Below are positions 1 to 6,919 of a DNA stretch of 64,000 nucleotides, piece after piece (position 1 is the stretch's first letter; every line of letters begins with the position of its first letter). The stretch covers positions 21,633 to 85,632 of IMG/VR virus record IMGVR_UViG_3300032287_001974; one strand, written 5' to 3'. A program made the position numbers and the translations under genes. Source of the stretch: a virus. The notes beneath the pieces are model-generated. The model did not search any database, was not told the DNA's origin, and saw nothing but the letters and a program-made list of their open reading frames with translations.

Positions 1-164
1 CAGGCGCTGGACAGACAAGCTTTGCAGTTACTGCTGGTGTGACTCTTAACGCTACCCCACAAGCAACCGCAAACACCGCAAAGCTTCGTGCCCAATGGTC
101 CTCAGTAACCCTACTCAAGCGTGACACAAATATTTGGGTTGCCATGGGCGATTTGACGTTCTAA
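1..164 (+). CDS. C-terminal end of a structural protein (5' truncated)
   Basis: The reading frame is open from the left edge (first full codon at base 3) to TAA at 162-164. It gives about 53 residues rich in Ala, Thr and Val, ending in the peptide IWVAMGDLTF. Such sequence is common at the C-terminus of phage fibre or capsid-decoration proteins, where a final beta-strand reports on an image or scatter of small polar residues, but this identity is inferred from composition and from the downstream virion genes. The stop overlaps the next ATG by one base, so the two are probably translationally coupled. Confidence 0.6.
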   Translation, partial: GAGQTSFAVTAGVTLNATPQATANTAKLRAQWSSVTLLKRDTNIWVAMGDLTF

Positions 165-700
165 TGGCTATAAGTGGCGGTATTGCCGCGGGAGCAGGGA
201 AAGAGCCTGACAGGCCTACGTCTGTGTCAGCCACGGCCGGTAATGCCTCAGCAACCGTCTCCTTTACAGCTTCCACCCATAAGGGCAAAGGAAACTCAAT
301 TGCTACGTATGTAGCTACCTCTTCCCCTACAGGAATAACTGGCACTAGCTCAACTTCACCAGTTACTGTTAACGCTCTGTCTAACGGTACTGCCTATACT
401 TTTACTGTTGTAGCCAATGCAACCTACGGGGCTTCAACTATAACTAGTGCGGCATCAGTTGCAAGCAACTCTGTTACCCCAGTAGCCCCAACTACCACTA
501 CTACCACTACTACCACGACAACTACAACCACCACAACCACCACAACCACTGCGGGAACTACCGCAGCCCCTAACTACAAACGTTGTACTTCTGCCCAAGT
601 TTCTGTGGGTTGTTGTACGAGCACAAGCTGCTGTGTCGTAGGTGGTGGCGGTGTTTCTTGTGCTACCCCATCTTGTGGTGGTACGCTAACTTGTTTCTAA
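164..700 (+). CDS. Fibronectin type III protein with poly-Thr linker and Cys-rich tail
   Basis: The protein has three parts. Residues about 15-105 look like a fibronectin type III beta-sandwich (PTSVSATAGNASATVSF, then a YTFTVVA strand). A run of 20 consecutive Thr follows, encoded by mixed Thr codons. The last ~35 residues hold eight Cys, including two CC pairs, with Gly and Ser. Start ATG 164 is preferred because it overlaps the upstream TAA by one base; an in-frame ATG 30 bases earlier would overlap the preceding gene. Fn3 domains decorate many phage tails and capsids. The Thr run is a plausible O-glycosylation or extended-linker segment and the Cys tail could form disulfides or be modified; both are inferences. 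Genes for a radical SAM enzyme and a glycosyltransferase lie 0.6-1.7 kb downstream. Confidence 0.75.
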   Translation: MAISGGIAAGAGKEPDRPTSVSATAGNASATVSFTASTHKGKGNSIATYVATSSPTGITGTSSTSPVTVNALSNGTAYTFTVVANATYGASTITSAASVASNSVTPVAPTTTTTTTTTTTTTTTTTTTTAGTTAAPNYKRCTSAQVSVGCCTSTSCCVVGGGGVSCATPSCGGTLTCF

Positions 701-717
701 GATGTTAGGATTTATAT

Positions 718-1107
718 ATGCTTACTGATGCTGATCTAGAGTTTGTGCACCAAGGCACTAATGGGGTTGCACTAGTTTGGGTTATTGACGAACAGTGCCT
801 CTATGATTTGCCGCTATCTGTAGAGCACGCGTTTATCTTTCAAGAAGCGGACGAGGTGCTGGACGTATCGGAAGACTACTCAGACCACGACGGCATTACA
901 GTGGAGTTCCGTAAAAATGGCGTGACCCTAGAAACCCTGCAGACAGGTGAGTACTTCGGCAGTATTTTGCTAAGTAACCCTTTGGTATTAGACCTGCATC
1001 AGTACCCTTACGGACTGTACGTAAGCTCCCCAGACGCACTATTCCAAAACGGTGAGTTTGTTATACTTGACCACGACGTAACAGGAGAGGACCCTTTCTA
1101 TGAGTAA
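718..1107 (+). CDS. Conserved-looking phage protein, unknown function
   Basis: A 129-residue acidic protein starting at ATG 718, 17 bases after the Fn3 gene. It looks like an all-beta protein (VALVWVIDEQCLYDLP, ITVEFRKNGVTLETL, NGEFVILDHD). I do not recognise a family. Its end overlaps the start of the next gene by eight bases, placing it in the same operon as the zinc-ribbon, radical SAM and glycosyltransferase genes. Confidence 0.6.
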   Translation: MLTDADLEFVHQGTNGVALVWVIDEQCLYDLPLSVEHAFIFQEADEVLDVSEDYSDHDGITVEFRKNGVTLETLQTGEYFGSILLSNPLVLDLHQYPYGLYVSSPDALFQNGEFVILDHDVTGEDPFYE

Positions 1108-1330
1108 GAGTCGCTGGGAGCAGTACAAAGAAAAAAATGGCGTTACTCCTCTAGATTTGTTAAACCCTAAAACCATAAAAATTGATCTCACTGCCGCAAC
1201 CGCGCGAATGGATATCTGTAAAAGTTGTCCAGAACTTATAGGTCTTACCCACCAGTGCAAAAAGTGTGGGTGCTTCATGGACGTTAAAACTAAGCTAGAG
1301 GCGGCTAAATGCCCTCTCGGCAAGTGGTAG
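1100..1330 (+). CDS. Small zinc-ribbon phage protein (DUF6171-like)
   Basis: A 76-residue protein with the pattern CKSCPELI...CKKCGCFM...CPLGKW, giving two CxxC pairs plus further Cys that should bind zinc. The C-terminal half matches, as recalled, a family common in marine and freshwater phages (DUF6171-like). The N-terminus, SRWEQYKEKNGVTP, closely resembles the N-terminus of the next gene product. It overlaps both neighbours (8 and 22 bases), so the four genes are probably one transcript. Function is unknown; a partner or adaptor role for the radical SAM enzyme is only an inference. Confidence 0.7.
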   Translation: MSKSRWEQYKEKNGVTPLDLLNPKTIKIDLTAATARMDICKSCPELIGLTHQCKKCGCFMDVKTKLEAAKCPLGKW

Positions 1331-2376
1331 CGACTACTCGCTGGGACGAGTATAAAAAGAAGCACGGCGTTACGTCGCCTCTTAAGTACCCAATTGCAAT
1401 GGCGCAGATTGACCCTAATGGGCTCTGCAACGTTGGCTGTTGGTTTTGCCCTGTAGGCTACGCGCCTAACCCCGAAGTAGGCAAAAAGAACATGCCCATA
1501 GAGGTTCTTGACAGCATCCTTAAGCAGCTACACGAGGGCAAAGGTAGTTTTGTTTCTCGCGGCTTTGATTTTATATACACCGCTCATTACAACGAGGTCC
1601 TGCTGTACAGGCACTTTGAAGAGATGTTGGCCCTCTTTCGAAAGTACGGGTTTAAAACAATGATCCTTACTAATGGGACCCCCCTTACCCCGGCTAAGAC
1701 AGACATCATAAAACAGTACCCTGATGTCGTATATGGTATTTGCTTTAATACTCCCTCAGCAAACCAAGAACGCTGGTCCAAGGCTGTAGGAATGAACGAA
1801 AAGATATTTGCCAAGCTTCTTTCTAATATTAGCTACGCTATCGAACAACTCCCTGAGATGTTTGAGACCAAGCGCCTATCGATCCAAGTAAACGGCCTCA
1901 ATAAAATGTCGTTGTTTGAGTATGGTGGTTGGATAGATAAACTACAGAACGCTCCAGAAATAGACCTAGACCCAGAAACGGGCTCCCTTGCTACAGAGGT
2001 TGCTGAATTTGAATCCCTATTCCCAGGCATGCAGGTGTACGGTATGCCAAGCCTTATTGATCGAGCAGGGCACCTAGACAAACATGGGGTTATAACTAAC
2101 GCTCGTGCTATTGAGTCCTACAGCAAGGGCGACAAGACTCGTGTAGTGGGCTGTGGCAACGGCAAGGAGGTCGGCGGTAGACCTAATGGGTGGCTGCACG
2201 TAAACGCTAATGGTGACGTATTTATCTGCTGTAACGATTATGACTTTGAAAGTACATTTGCTAACGTTGCAGATAAGCCTTTAAAGGATATCTGGCACGG
2301 CTCAGAGCACACCACTATGATACAGCAAGCCTACGACACTATATGTAGGACCTGCTCAGCTGCAATTTGGGAGTAA
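1309..2376 (+). CDS. Radical SAM/SPASM-type enzyme
   Basis: A 355-residue protein with the radical SAM cluster motif C40-x3-C44-x2-C47 (CNVGCWFC), which binds the SAM-cleaving 4Fe-4S cluster. A C-terminal SPASM-like part has the typical GWLHVNANGDVFICC and ANVADKPLKDIWHGSE segments and a final CRTC, expected to hold auxiliary Fe-S clusters. SPASM enzymes modify peptides (thioether or C-C bonds) or sugars; the substrate here is unknown. ATG 1309 is chosen because AGAGG lies seven bases upstream; GTG 1324 is an alternative that overlaps the previous stop less. The N-terminus TTRWDEYKKKHGVT mirrors that of the upstream zinc protein. A glycosyltransferase follows one base later. Confidence 0.9.
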   Translation: MPSRQVVATTRWDEYKKKHGVTSPLKYPIAMAQIDPNGLCNVGCWFCPVGYAPNPEVGKKNMPIEVLDSILKQLHEGKGSFVSRGFDFIYTAHYNEVLLYRHFEEMLALFRKYGFKTMILTNGTPLTPAKTDIIKQYPDVVYGICFNTPSANQERWSKAVGMNEKIFAKLLSNISYAIEQLPEMFETKRLSIQVNGLNKMSLFEYGGWIDKLQNAPEIDLDPETGSLATEVAEFESLFPGMQVYGMPSLIDRAGHLDKHGVITNARAIESYSKGDKTRVVGCGNGKEVGGRPNGWLHVNANGDVFICCNDYDFESTFANVADKPLKDIWHGSEHTTMIQQAYDTICRTCSAAIWE

Positions 2377-2377
2377 C

Positions 2378-3349
2378 GTGGCAAGCATATTTATTCAACT
2401 AGCTTCATACCACGACTATGAGCTCCCCGGCACTATCTTAAACGCGCTAGAGATGTCATCGGGTAATCACCAGATTAACTTTGGGGTTCACCACAACTAC
2501 TACGAAGTAGACGATATCTTGATTCCAAATATCTCTAACGTAAAGGCCACTATAAGCAAGGCCCCCCACAATCTAGGTATGGGCATTAGCAGAGAGATAG
2601 CGCATAACTTCTACTGCGGTGAAGACTACTATATGCAAGTAGATGCTCACACTAGGTTCAGAGAGAACTGGGACAATAACTACATAGTCGAGATTGATTA
2701 CTACAGGTCATTAGGGTTTGAGAAGCCGCTGCTGACAACCTATCCCAGAAACTACTGGTACACAGACGGCAAGATGGAGCACGATGAGGGCTGGGCAATC
2801 AGCTGCATTAGCTTTGAGGAAGATAAAGAACGGTTTGCAACCTTAAGGGTTCCTTCTCAAATGGCCTGGAGCAACCCCAAGGGAAACGTATTTAGTCGGT
2901 CCGTGTCGGGCGGCTCCATATTTACTGTAGGGCCCTTCTTTGTCCCCAACAGGCGCACACACTCAGTTGGTGAAGAGATTTTAATAGCTGCAAGGGCTTA
3001 TACCCACGGGTATGACTTGCTCGTACCGAGACAGAACCAGTTGTCTCACCTTTATTACGACCACACTAAGGCGGGCGTAAACGGGCGACGTTTGGTTTGG
3101 CAAGACTTTCCTGAGAAGTCAAGTGACTTTGAAAAAATAGGGCTTGAGGAGGTTCAGTCCATATTTAAAAACAATGTCATAGGCGACCAAGGGTTTGGTA
3201 CTGAACGAACTCTAGAAGAGTTTGAGGTGTTTGCTGGGTTGGATTTTGCCTCGGGAGCAGTAATTGCTAGGGAGGACGCCGGGGTTGAGACCAGACTCGC
3301 TGAGCTTTCTTGCCCAGTAGGGTTTTGGAACCCACTCTTGCGTCAATAG
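2378..3349 (+). CDS. Glycosyltransferase (GlcNAc-type, GT-A fold)
   Basis: A 323-residue protein beginning at GTG 2378, one base after the radical SAM stop codon. The start FIQLASYHDYELPGTI, the DAH motif in YYMQVDAHTRF (nucleotide-sugar/metal site), the central FTVGPFF segment and the late EEILIAARAYTHGYDL segment resemble the Glycosyltransferase (GlcNAc) family, PF11397. Such enzymes transfer a sugar from a UDP donor to protein Ser/Thr. The poly-Thr protein at 164-700 is an attractive, unproven acceptor. The gene ends the operon, and a strong terminator follows about 100 bases downstream. Confidence 0.85.
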   Translation: MASIFIQLASYHDYELPGTILNALEMSSGNHQINFGVHHNYYEVDDILIPNISNVKATISKAPHNLGMGISREIAHNFYCGEDYYMQVDAHTRFRENWDNNYIVEIDYYRSLGFEKPLLTTYPRNYWYTDGKMEHDEGWAISCISFEEDKERFATLRVPSQMAWSNPKGNVFSRSVSGGSIFTVGPFFVPNRRTHSVGEEILIAARAYTHGYDLLVPRQNQLSHLYYDHTKAGVNGRRLVWQDFPEKSSDFEKIGLEEVQSIFKNNVIGDQGFGTERTLEEFEVFAGLDFASGAVIAREDAGVETRLAELSCPVGFWNPLLRQ

Positions 3350-3446
3350 CCCTGATTTTTTTGGCAATATGCGAGACACTATAAGTGATCAATAGACTTA
3401 CCTGGTAGCAGGTAGGAACAAAAAATACCCGACAAGGTACTAGGGT

Positions 3447-3477
3447 AAAGCCCCCAGCAGAGGTGACTGGGGGCTTT
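3447..3477 (+). terminator. Rho-independent terminator
   Basis: A perfect 11-bp stem (AAAGCCCCCAG / CTGGGGGCTTT) with a 9-base loop lies downstream of the glycosyltransferase gene. The run of T after the stem is short. It should end the operon that starts left of the window or at the Fn3 gene. Confidence 0.8.
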
Positions 3478-3490
3478 ACTAATTAATTAC

Positions 3491-3520
3491 CCGACAAAGA
3501 TAACAAAATACCAGTATACT
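3491..3520 (+). promoter_or_regulatory. Weak candidate promoter before the 3535 gene
   Basis: CCGACA at 3491-3496 and TATACT at 3515-3520 are 18 bases apart, just after a terminator. The predicted transcript would start only about eight bases before the ATG at 3535 and would miss the AAAGG ribosome site, so the call is tentative. The rest of 3350-3534 holds only the terminator. Confidence 0.3.
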
Positions 3521-3534
3521 AAAAAAAGGTAATC

Positions 3535-4125
3535 ATGAGAGCACATACACCTGGCGGTAGATTTGATGCGGACTTTGAGTCCGATCGTATCAGTGAGGGA
3601 ATCACTGAGGATTTAGCCAATCCCGCAGGTAACTCAGCGGACTGGTGGAAGTTCGACTCCGTGAACAACAAGGTAGACCCTATCTATGACGTAGAACCTA
3701 TCGGCACCGGAAGAACCTGGACCGGCCCGAGCGTTCTTCGAGTTATCCGCTCTACTATTACTGAGGGTTCTAACCCACTTAACCCACGTGGTTTCTACAA
3801 CACAGACACGTTGCACCTTACAGTCAACATTGATGACATGTACGATGTAAGTTCAGAGCTATTCTTTGATCGCTCTAAAATTAAACCGGCCCTTGACCTT
3901 GCAAACAAATACCGCGTTGTGTGGAAAGGGCAAGTTTACCGCCCAATCCGAACTCAACCAGCGGGCCTAGTGGCTACCCGCCACACCCTAATCGTTATTG
4001 ATCTTATACAGCTAGCTCCGGATGAGCTAGTCAATGACAGTCAGTTCCTTGACTACGCTGCACCTGGCGTAGTGGGAATAGGCTATGGTAATGCACCATT
4101 CGGAAACAACCCTTACGGAGATTAA
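3535..4125 (+). CDS. Putative virion-associated protein, unknown
   Basis: A 196-residue protein preceded by AAAAGG nine bases before the ATG. It has a likely beta-rich middle (DTLHLTVNIDDMYDV, YRVVWKGQVYRPIRT) and a Gly/Asn/Tyr-rich end (YGNAPFGNNPYGD). I do not recognise it. Position between head genes (inferred off the left edge) and tail genes fits a head-tail joining or decoration protein, but nothing in the sequence proves this. The next gene starts directly after its stop. Confidence 0.6.
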   Translation: MRAHTPGGRFDADFESDRISEGITEDLANPAGNSADWWKFDSVNNKVDPIYDVEPIGTGRTWTGPSVLRVIRSTITEGSNPLNPRGFYNTDTLHLTVNIDDMYDVSSELFFDRSKIKPALDLANKYRVVWKGQVYRPIRTQPAGLVATRHTLIVIDLIQLAPDELVNDSQFLDYAAPGVVGIGYGNAPFGNNPYGD

Positions 4126-4347
4126 ATGCCAGTTCCAAATAAACCTGTAGTTGGAGAAACCAACTGGGGAGACAAACTTAATACTGCTCTGGACTACTTA
4201 GATAATAAAGTAGGTCCTTGGGTAGCCGTTCCTGCAACTGCTACTTCCACCGGCACTGCCGGTCAGATAGCCTATGCTTCTGGATTTTTGTACGTATGCG
4301 TTGCTACTAACACCTGGCGTAGAACCGCCCTAACCACCTGGAGTTAA
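4126..4347 (+). CDS. Small phage fibre-like protein
   Basis: A 73-residue protein. The N-terminal half (PVVGETNWGDKLNTALDYL) resembles the start of phage tail-fibre proteins, and the C-terminal half (GQIAYASGFLYVCVATNTW) matches a short beta module that recurs at the ends of fibre and capsid-associated proteins in environmental phages. It is likely a virion component. It abuts the gene before it with no gap and sits 3 bases before the next. Confidence 0.6.
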   Translation: MPVPNKPVVGETNWGDKLNTALDYLDNKVGPWVAVPATATSTGTAGQIAYASGFLYVCVATNTWRRTALTTWS

Positions 4348-4350
4348 CCC

Positions 4351-4590
4351 ATGGCTAAAGTAAGAACTAAAGACGGCGTCGGGCACGTAGTCACTAAAAA
4401 GAAGTCTGACAAAGGTATTGGCAAGAAGGGCGACATTATTGTTGACCACACCGCCACCTCAAAAGGCAAGTACGACAAGATGAACTTGACCAAAGTAGCT
4501 AAGGCTAAAACTGTTAAAGAAGGCGTTGCTGGAACTCGTAAGTGGCACGCAGAGAACCCCCAGAAGAAAGCGAAGAAGAATGGCAAGTAA
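4351..4590 (+). CDS. Lysine-rich basic protein 1
   Basis: A 79-residue protein, strongly basic (VTKKKSDKGIGKKGD; end NPQKKAKKNGK). It is the first of a run of small, Lys-rich proteins between 4.35 and 6.3 kb. Such proteins could neutralise packaged DNA or sit in the capsid interior; this is an inference from charge and position. Its last 11 bases also encode the start of the next gene. Confidence 0.6.
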   Translation: MAKVRTKDGVGHVVTKKKSDKGIGKKGDIIVDHTATSKGKYDKMNLTKVAKAKTVKEGVAGTRKWHAENPQKKAKKNGK

Positions 4591-4756
4591 GAAGCCGGTC
4601 TGGGAAAAGCCAGACCCTACTAAAAAAGACAAGCCGCTCAGCAAAGGCCAAAAGTCCTCTGCTAAAGCTAAGGCTAAGGCTGCTGGTCGTCCGTACCCTA
4701 ATTTGATTGATAACATGGCTGCTGCCAAGAAGGCGAAGAAGAAAAATGGCAAGTGA
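4580..4756 (+). CDS. Lysine-rich basic protein 2
   Basis: A 58-residue basic protein (MASKKPVWEKPDPTKKDK; AKAKAKAAGRPYPNLID; end AKKAKKKNGK). ATG 4580 is chosen because the protein then begins MAS, exactly like the next gene, and overlaps the preceding gene end by 11 bases; a longer frame from 4526 lies almost wholly inside the previous gene. Family unknown. Confidence 0.6.
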   Translation: MASKKPVWEKPDPTKKDKPLSKGQKSSAKAKAKAAGRPYPNLIDNMAAAKKAKKKNGK

Positions 4757-5063
4757 AGCTTGGCAGAAAAAATCTGGCAAAAATGCTAAAGGCGGCCTGA
4801 ATGAAAAAGGCCGCAAGTCTTATGAGAGGGCTAACCCTGGCTCAGACCTAAAAGCCCCAGTAAAGTCTGGCGACAACCCTCGCCGCGCTTCGTTCCTAGC
4901 TCGAATGGGTGGAAACCCAGGCCCAGAACGTAAGCCCAACGGAGACCCTACCCGCCTGTTGCTATCGCTACAGGCGTGGGGAGCATCATCCAAAGCTGAC
5001 GCTAAAAAGAAAGCAGCCGCCATGTCTAAGCGTCTCGACAACAAGAAGAAAGGCACTAAGTAA
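4746..5063 (+). CDS. DUF6321-like basic phage protein
   Basis: A 105-residue protein whose pattern GLNEKGRKSYERANPGSDLK followed by NPRRASFLARMGG matches, as I recall it, the DUF6321 family seen in cyanophages and other environmental phages. Function is unknown. ATG 4746 gives MASEAW and overlaps the upstream NGK stop by 11 bases, repeating the junction layout at 4580. It is rich in Lys and Arg. Confidence 0.75.
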   Translation: MASEAWQKKSGKNAKGGLNEKGRKSYERANPGSDLKAPVKSGDNPRRASFLARMGGNPGPERKPNGDPTRLLLSLQAWGASSKADAKKKAAAMSKRLDNKKKGTK

Positions 5064-5287
5064 TGCCACTAGCACCAAAGGGCTCTAAGAGCTCAATCAA
5101 CAAGCAGTCAAACGCTGCTCCTAAGTACGCACCAAACAACCCTGTAGACCGCCAAGCAAAGAAGGCGTTGTCCAAGGGATCTGTGGCTAAGGGTGGTACA
5201 ATTAAAGCTCCAGGCGAGATCATTGCCATGGCATCTGATAAGACGCGTAACAAAGCAAACGCCATCTCACAGAAAAGAAATAAGTAA
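5063..5287 (+). CDS. Lysine-rich basic protein 4
   Basis: A 74-residue basic, Ser- and Asn-rich protein (PLAPKGSKSSINKQSN; end NKANAISQKRNK). Its ATG shares one base with the upstream TAA, and its own TAA shares one base with the ATG of the tiny Cys-rich gene. Unknown family; likely disordered. Confidence 0.55.
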   Translation: MPLAPKGSKSSINKQSNAAPKYAPNNPVDRQAKKALSKGSVAKGGTIKAPGEIIAMASDKTRNKANAISQKRNK

Positions 5288-5352
5288 TGTCTGATTGCAA
5301 GTGCGGCAACTGCGGTTGCGGAAAGAAGGACCCTAATGGCCCTAGTTCATAA
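5287..5352 (+). CDS. 21-residue metallothionein-like Cys peptide
   Basis: A very short frame encodes MSDCKCGNCGCGKKDPNGPS plus one Ser. Four Cys at residues 4, 6, 9 and 11 form CxCxxCxC, a metal-binding pattern like those in metallothioneins. The ATG overlaps the previous TAA (TAATG) and the 3' end overlaps the next gene by 17 bases, as its neighbours do, which supports it being translated. Metal binding is an inference. Confidence 0.45.
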   Translation: MSDCKCGNCGCGKKDPNGPSS

Positions 5353-5632
5353 CTCATATACCCTAGCGGCAACAACGCCTACCGCTATTGCTACCATCCC
5401 GTTGAACAACCCTAGAACCTCAGTTGTTGTTACTAACGTGGACACCGCCTCGGTATACCTTGGCGATTCTTCTGTTTCTACAGGAGCTAACGTAGACCGC
5501 GGAATTAGGGTTGCTACCAACACCAACCAGGAAATCTGGCTAAATGGTGGCGAGACCCTATATGCCGTTTCTCTAGCCGGAACCGCAGCCTACGCAGTTG
5601 CAGTTCTATACTCAACCGTTATCCCAGCGTAA
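5336..5632 (+). CDS. Small beta-rich virion-like protein
   Basis: A 98-residue protein (MALVHNSYTLAATTPTAIAT; VVVTNVDTASVYLGDSS; GETLYAVSLAGTAAYAVAVL). Short alternating hydrophobic strands and an Ala/Thr/Gly composition are typical of phage head-decoration or fibre-tip domains. It is the only non-basic protein in this run. Specific role unknown. Confidence 0.6.
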   Translation: MALVHNSYTLAATTPTAIATIPLNNPRTSVVVTNVDTASVYLGDSSVSTGANVDRGIRVATNTNQEIWLNGGETLYAVSLAGTAAYAVAVLYSTVIPA

Positions 5633-5641
5633 GGAACGTAA

Positions 5642-5941
5642 ATGAATAAGAAACCAGCGTACGAAAAAGGCAAGTACACCGAGGCCAAGGACGAGAAGAA
5701 GGACGCGGCAATGCTTAAGAAACGCGGCCTAACCTCTAAGTCTGACAAGTCTGAGTGGAAGAAGAAAGACGACGCCCACGCCGCTAAGAAGAAGCCAAAG
5801 ACTATGGCTGAAGACAAGAAGATTGACGCCAAGATGATGAACTCTATGGCTGCCAAGAAGCACTCTGCTCATGAGAAGGCTGAAGGCAAAAAAGGCGAAA
5901 AACTCGAAAACAGGATGGAAAAGAAGCCAGGCCGTAAGTAA
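5642..5941 (+). CDS. Lysine/glutamate-rich basic protein 5
   Basis: A 99-residue, highly charged protein (YEKGKYTEAKDEKKDA; DDAHAAKKKPKTMAEDKK; ENRMEKKPGRK). It is probably helical or disordered. A Shine-Dalgarno-like AAGGAA lies six bases before ATG 5642. Family unknown. Confidence 0.55.
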   Translation: MNKKPAYEKGKYTEAKDEKKDAAMLKKRGLTSKSDKSEWKKKDDAHAAKKKPKTMAEDKKIDAKMMNSMAAKKHSAHEKAEGKKGEKLENRMEKKPGRK

Positions 5942-5943
5942 CA

Positions 5944-6312
5944 ATGGCTAAAACCGACAAGGAACTTAGGCAGGTTAAGAAAGACTCTGCCACCTCTGCG
6001 CGCGTACTGCGCGTCAAGGTCCCTCAGCAACCTGGTTACAACGGCGTTGTTACCAAAAAAGAGGGTAAGAAGACGGTAAGCACTAACGCCGTAAGGGCTG
6101 TTAAGCGAACCGACGACCGCCTTGCGGACAACAGCGCTAAAGGCTTTGACCAGTCTCCTCGCGATAAGCAGTTATACAAGGCTATCGGCGCTGGTAGAAG
6201 TCAGCAGTTTAAGTCTGACTTGGAGCGCTCGCGGGTTGGAAAGCTAGAACGCGGGGTTGACATGCCAAGGAAAGGCATTGTAGGAGCACCCAAGGGCTCC
6301 GGCACAGTTTAA
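5944..6312 (+). CDS. Basic protein 6, end of the small-protein operon
   Basis: A 122-residue basic protein (KTDKELRQVKKDSATSARV; AVKRTDDRLADNSAKGFD; end GIVGAPKGSGTV). It starts two bases after the previous stop and is followed 13 bases later by a hairpin terminator. Unknown function; nucleic-acid or capsid binding would fit its charge. Confidence 0.55.
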   Translation: MAKTDKELRQVKKDSATSARVLRVKVPQQPGYNGVVTKKEGKKTVSTNAVRAVKRTDDRLADNSAKGFDQSPRDKQLYKAIGAGRSQQFKSDLERSRVGKLERGVDMPRKGIVGAPKGSGTV

Positions 6313-6325
6313 ATATAAAAGGTTT

Positions 6326-6353
6326 AGCCCTGCGAAAGCGGGGCTTTTCTTTT
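6326..6353 (+). terminator. Rho-independent terminator
   Basis: The stem AGCCCTGC / GCGGGGCT with a GAAA tetraloop is followed by TTTCTTTT. It closes the small basic-protein operon. Confidence 0.8.
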
Positions 6354-6425
6354 ATCCTGTAAGTGGCCCTATGCGGGGGCTGCACCAAACTTGCGCTGTA
6401 CCTTGCTTATTTAATGGAGACACTC

Positions 6426-6593
6426 ATGTCTAGCCTTGACAGAGACCAACACAGATCGGTCTCACAATTTTCCGAGATGGATTTCATCCGCGGAATGGCT
6501 GACAGCGCTACTAAGGGCCACGGCACAGCAAACTTGCTGGCGGGTCTAGCAATAGGGTTTCTAGTAAATAAAGCAGTACGGTGGTACAAGTAG
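6426..6593 (+). CDS. Small membrane protein
   Basis: A 55-residue protein starting at ATG 6426, with GGAGA six bases upstream. A single hydrophobic segment (LLAGLAIGFLVNKAV) lies near the C-terminus and ends in a basic WYK. Its stop overlaps the next start by one base. It might anchor or assist tail or capsid assembly; no family recognised. Confidence 0.5.
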   Translation: MSSLDRDQHRSVSQFSEMDFIRGMADSATKGHGTANLLAGLAIGFLVNKAVRWYK

Positions 6594-6919
6594 TGGCGAC
6601 AACTTTTAAAGATACCGCAGCCAACTCACTTAAGACTCTCCAGTCATCTTTGACTAAGGAGATACAGTCTGACGCCCTATCTGCCGGGTGGCCTAAAATG
6701 TACGCTAACTCGCTAAGTGTTCGAATCGATAAATCAAACATTTATATCGATTACCCAGAACAGCTAGCTCAAGACATCGAGGACTTGGAGTACGGGTCTG
6801 AGTCTCAGCCGCCTAAGCCGATCTTGCGCCTATTCATAGACCGCCACTCAGAGGACTTTCAAAACATTTTTGCCGAGTCCTCGGTCAACTATCTATTTGA
6901 TTCGGGGGTACTTCCTTGA
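6593..6919 (+). CDS. Putative neck or tail-completion protein
   Basis: A 108-residue protein read from GTG 6593, which overlaps the upstream TAG by one base; GTG 6581 is a possible earlier start and neither has a clear ribosome site. It has two probable helices (ANSLKTLQSSLTKEIQSDAL) followed by strands (SVRIDKSNIYIDYPEQLA). Two genes ahead of the sheath gene, contractile phages usually encode head-tail connector and tail terminator proteins, so a neck role is inferred from position only. Confidence 0.5.
   Translation: MATTFKDTAANSLKTLQSSLTKEIQSDALSAGWPKMYANSLSVRIDKSNIYIDYPEQLAQDIEDLEYGSESQPPKPILRLFIDRHSEDFQNIFAESSVNYLFDSGVLP

Noticed and set aside
481-550. Simple-sequence repeat or mobile element end at the ACN-rich run
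   Set aside because: The run encodes 20 Thr in frame with varied codons (ACT, ACC, ACA, ACG), so it is selected as protein, not a pure DNA repeat.
4344-4816. Long minus-strand open frames opposite the Lys-rich genes
   Set aside because: Lys codons (AAA/AAG) on one strand give TTT/CTT (Phe/Leu) on the other, so stops are avoided by composition. No ribosome sites or conserved features, and the plus-strand chain of overlaps explains the region.
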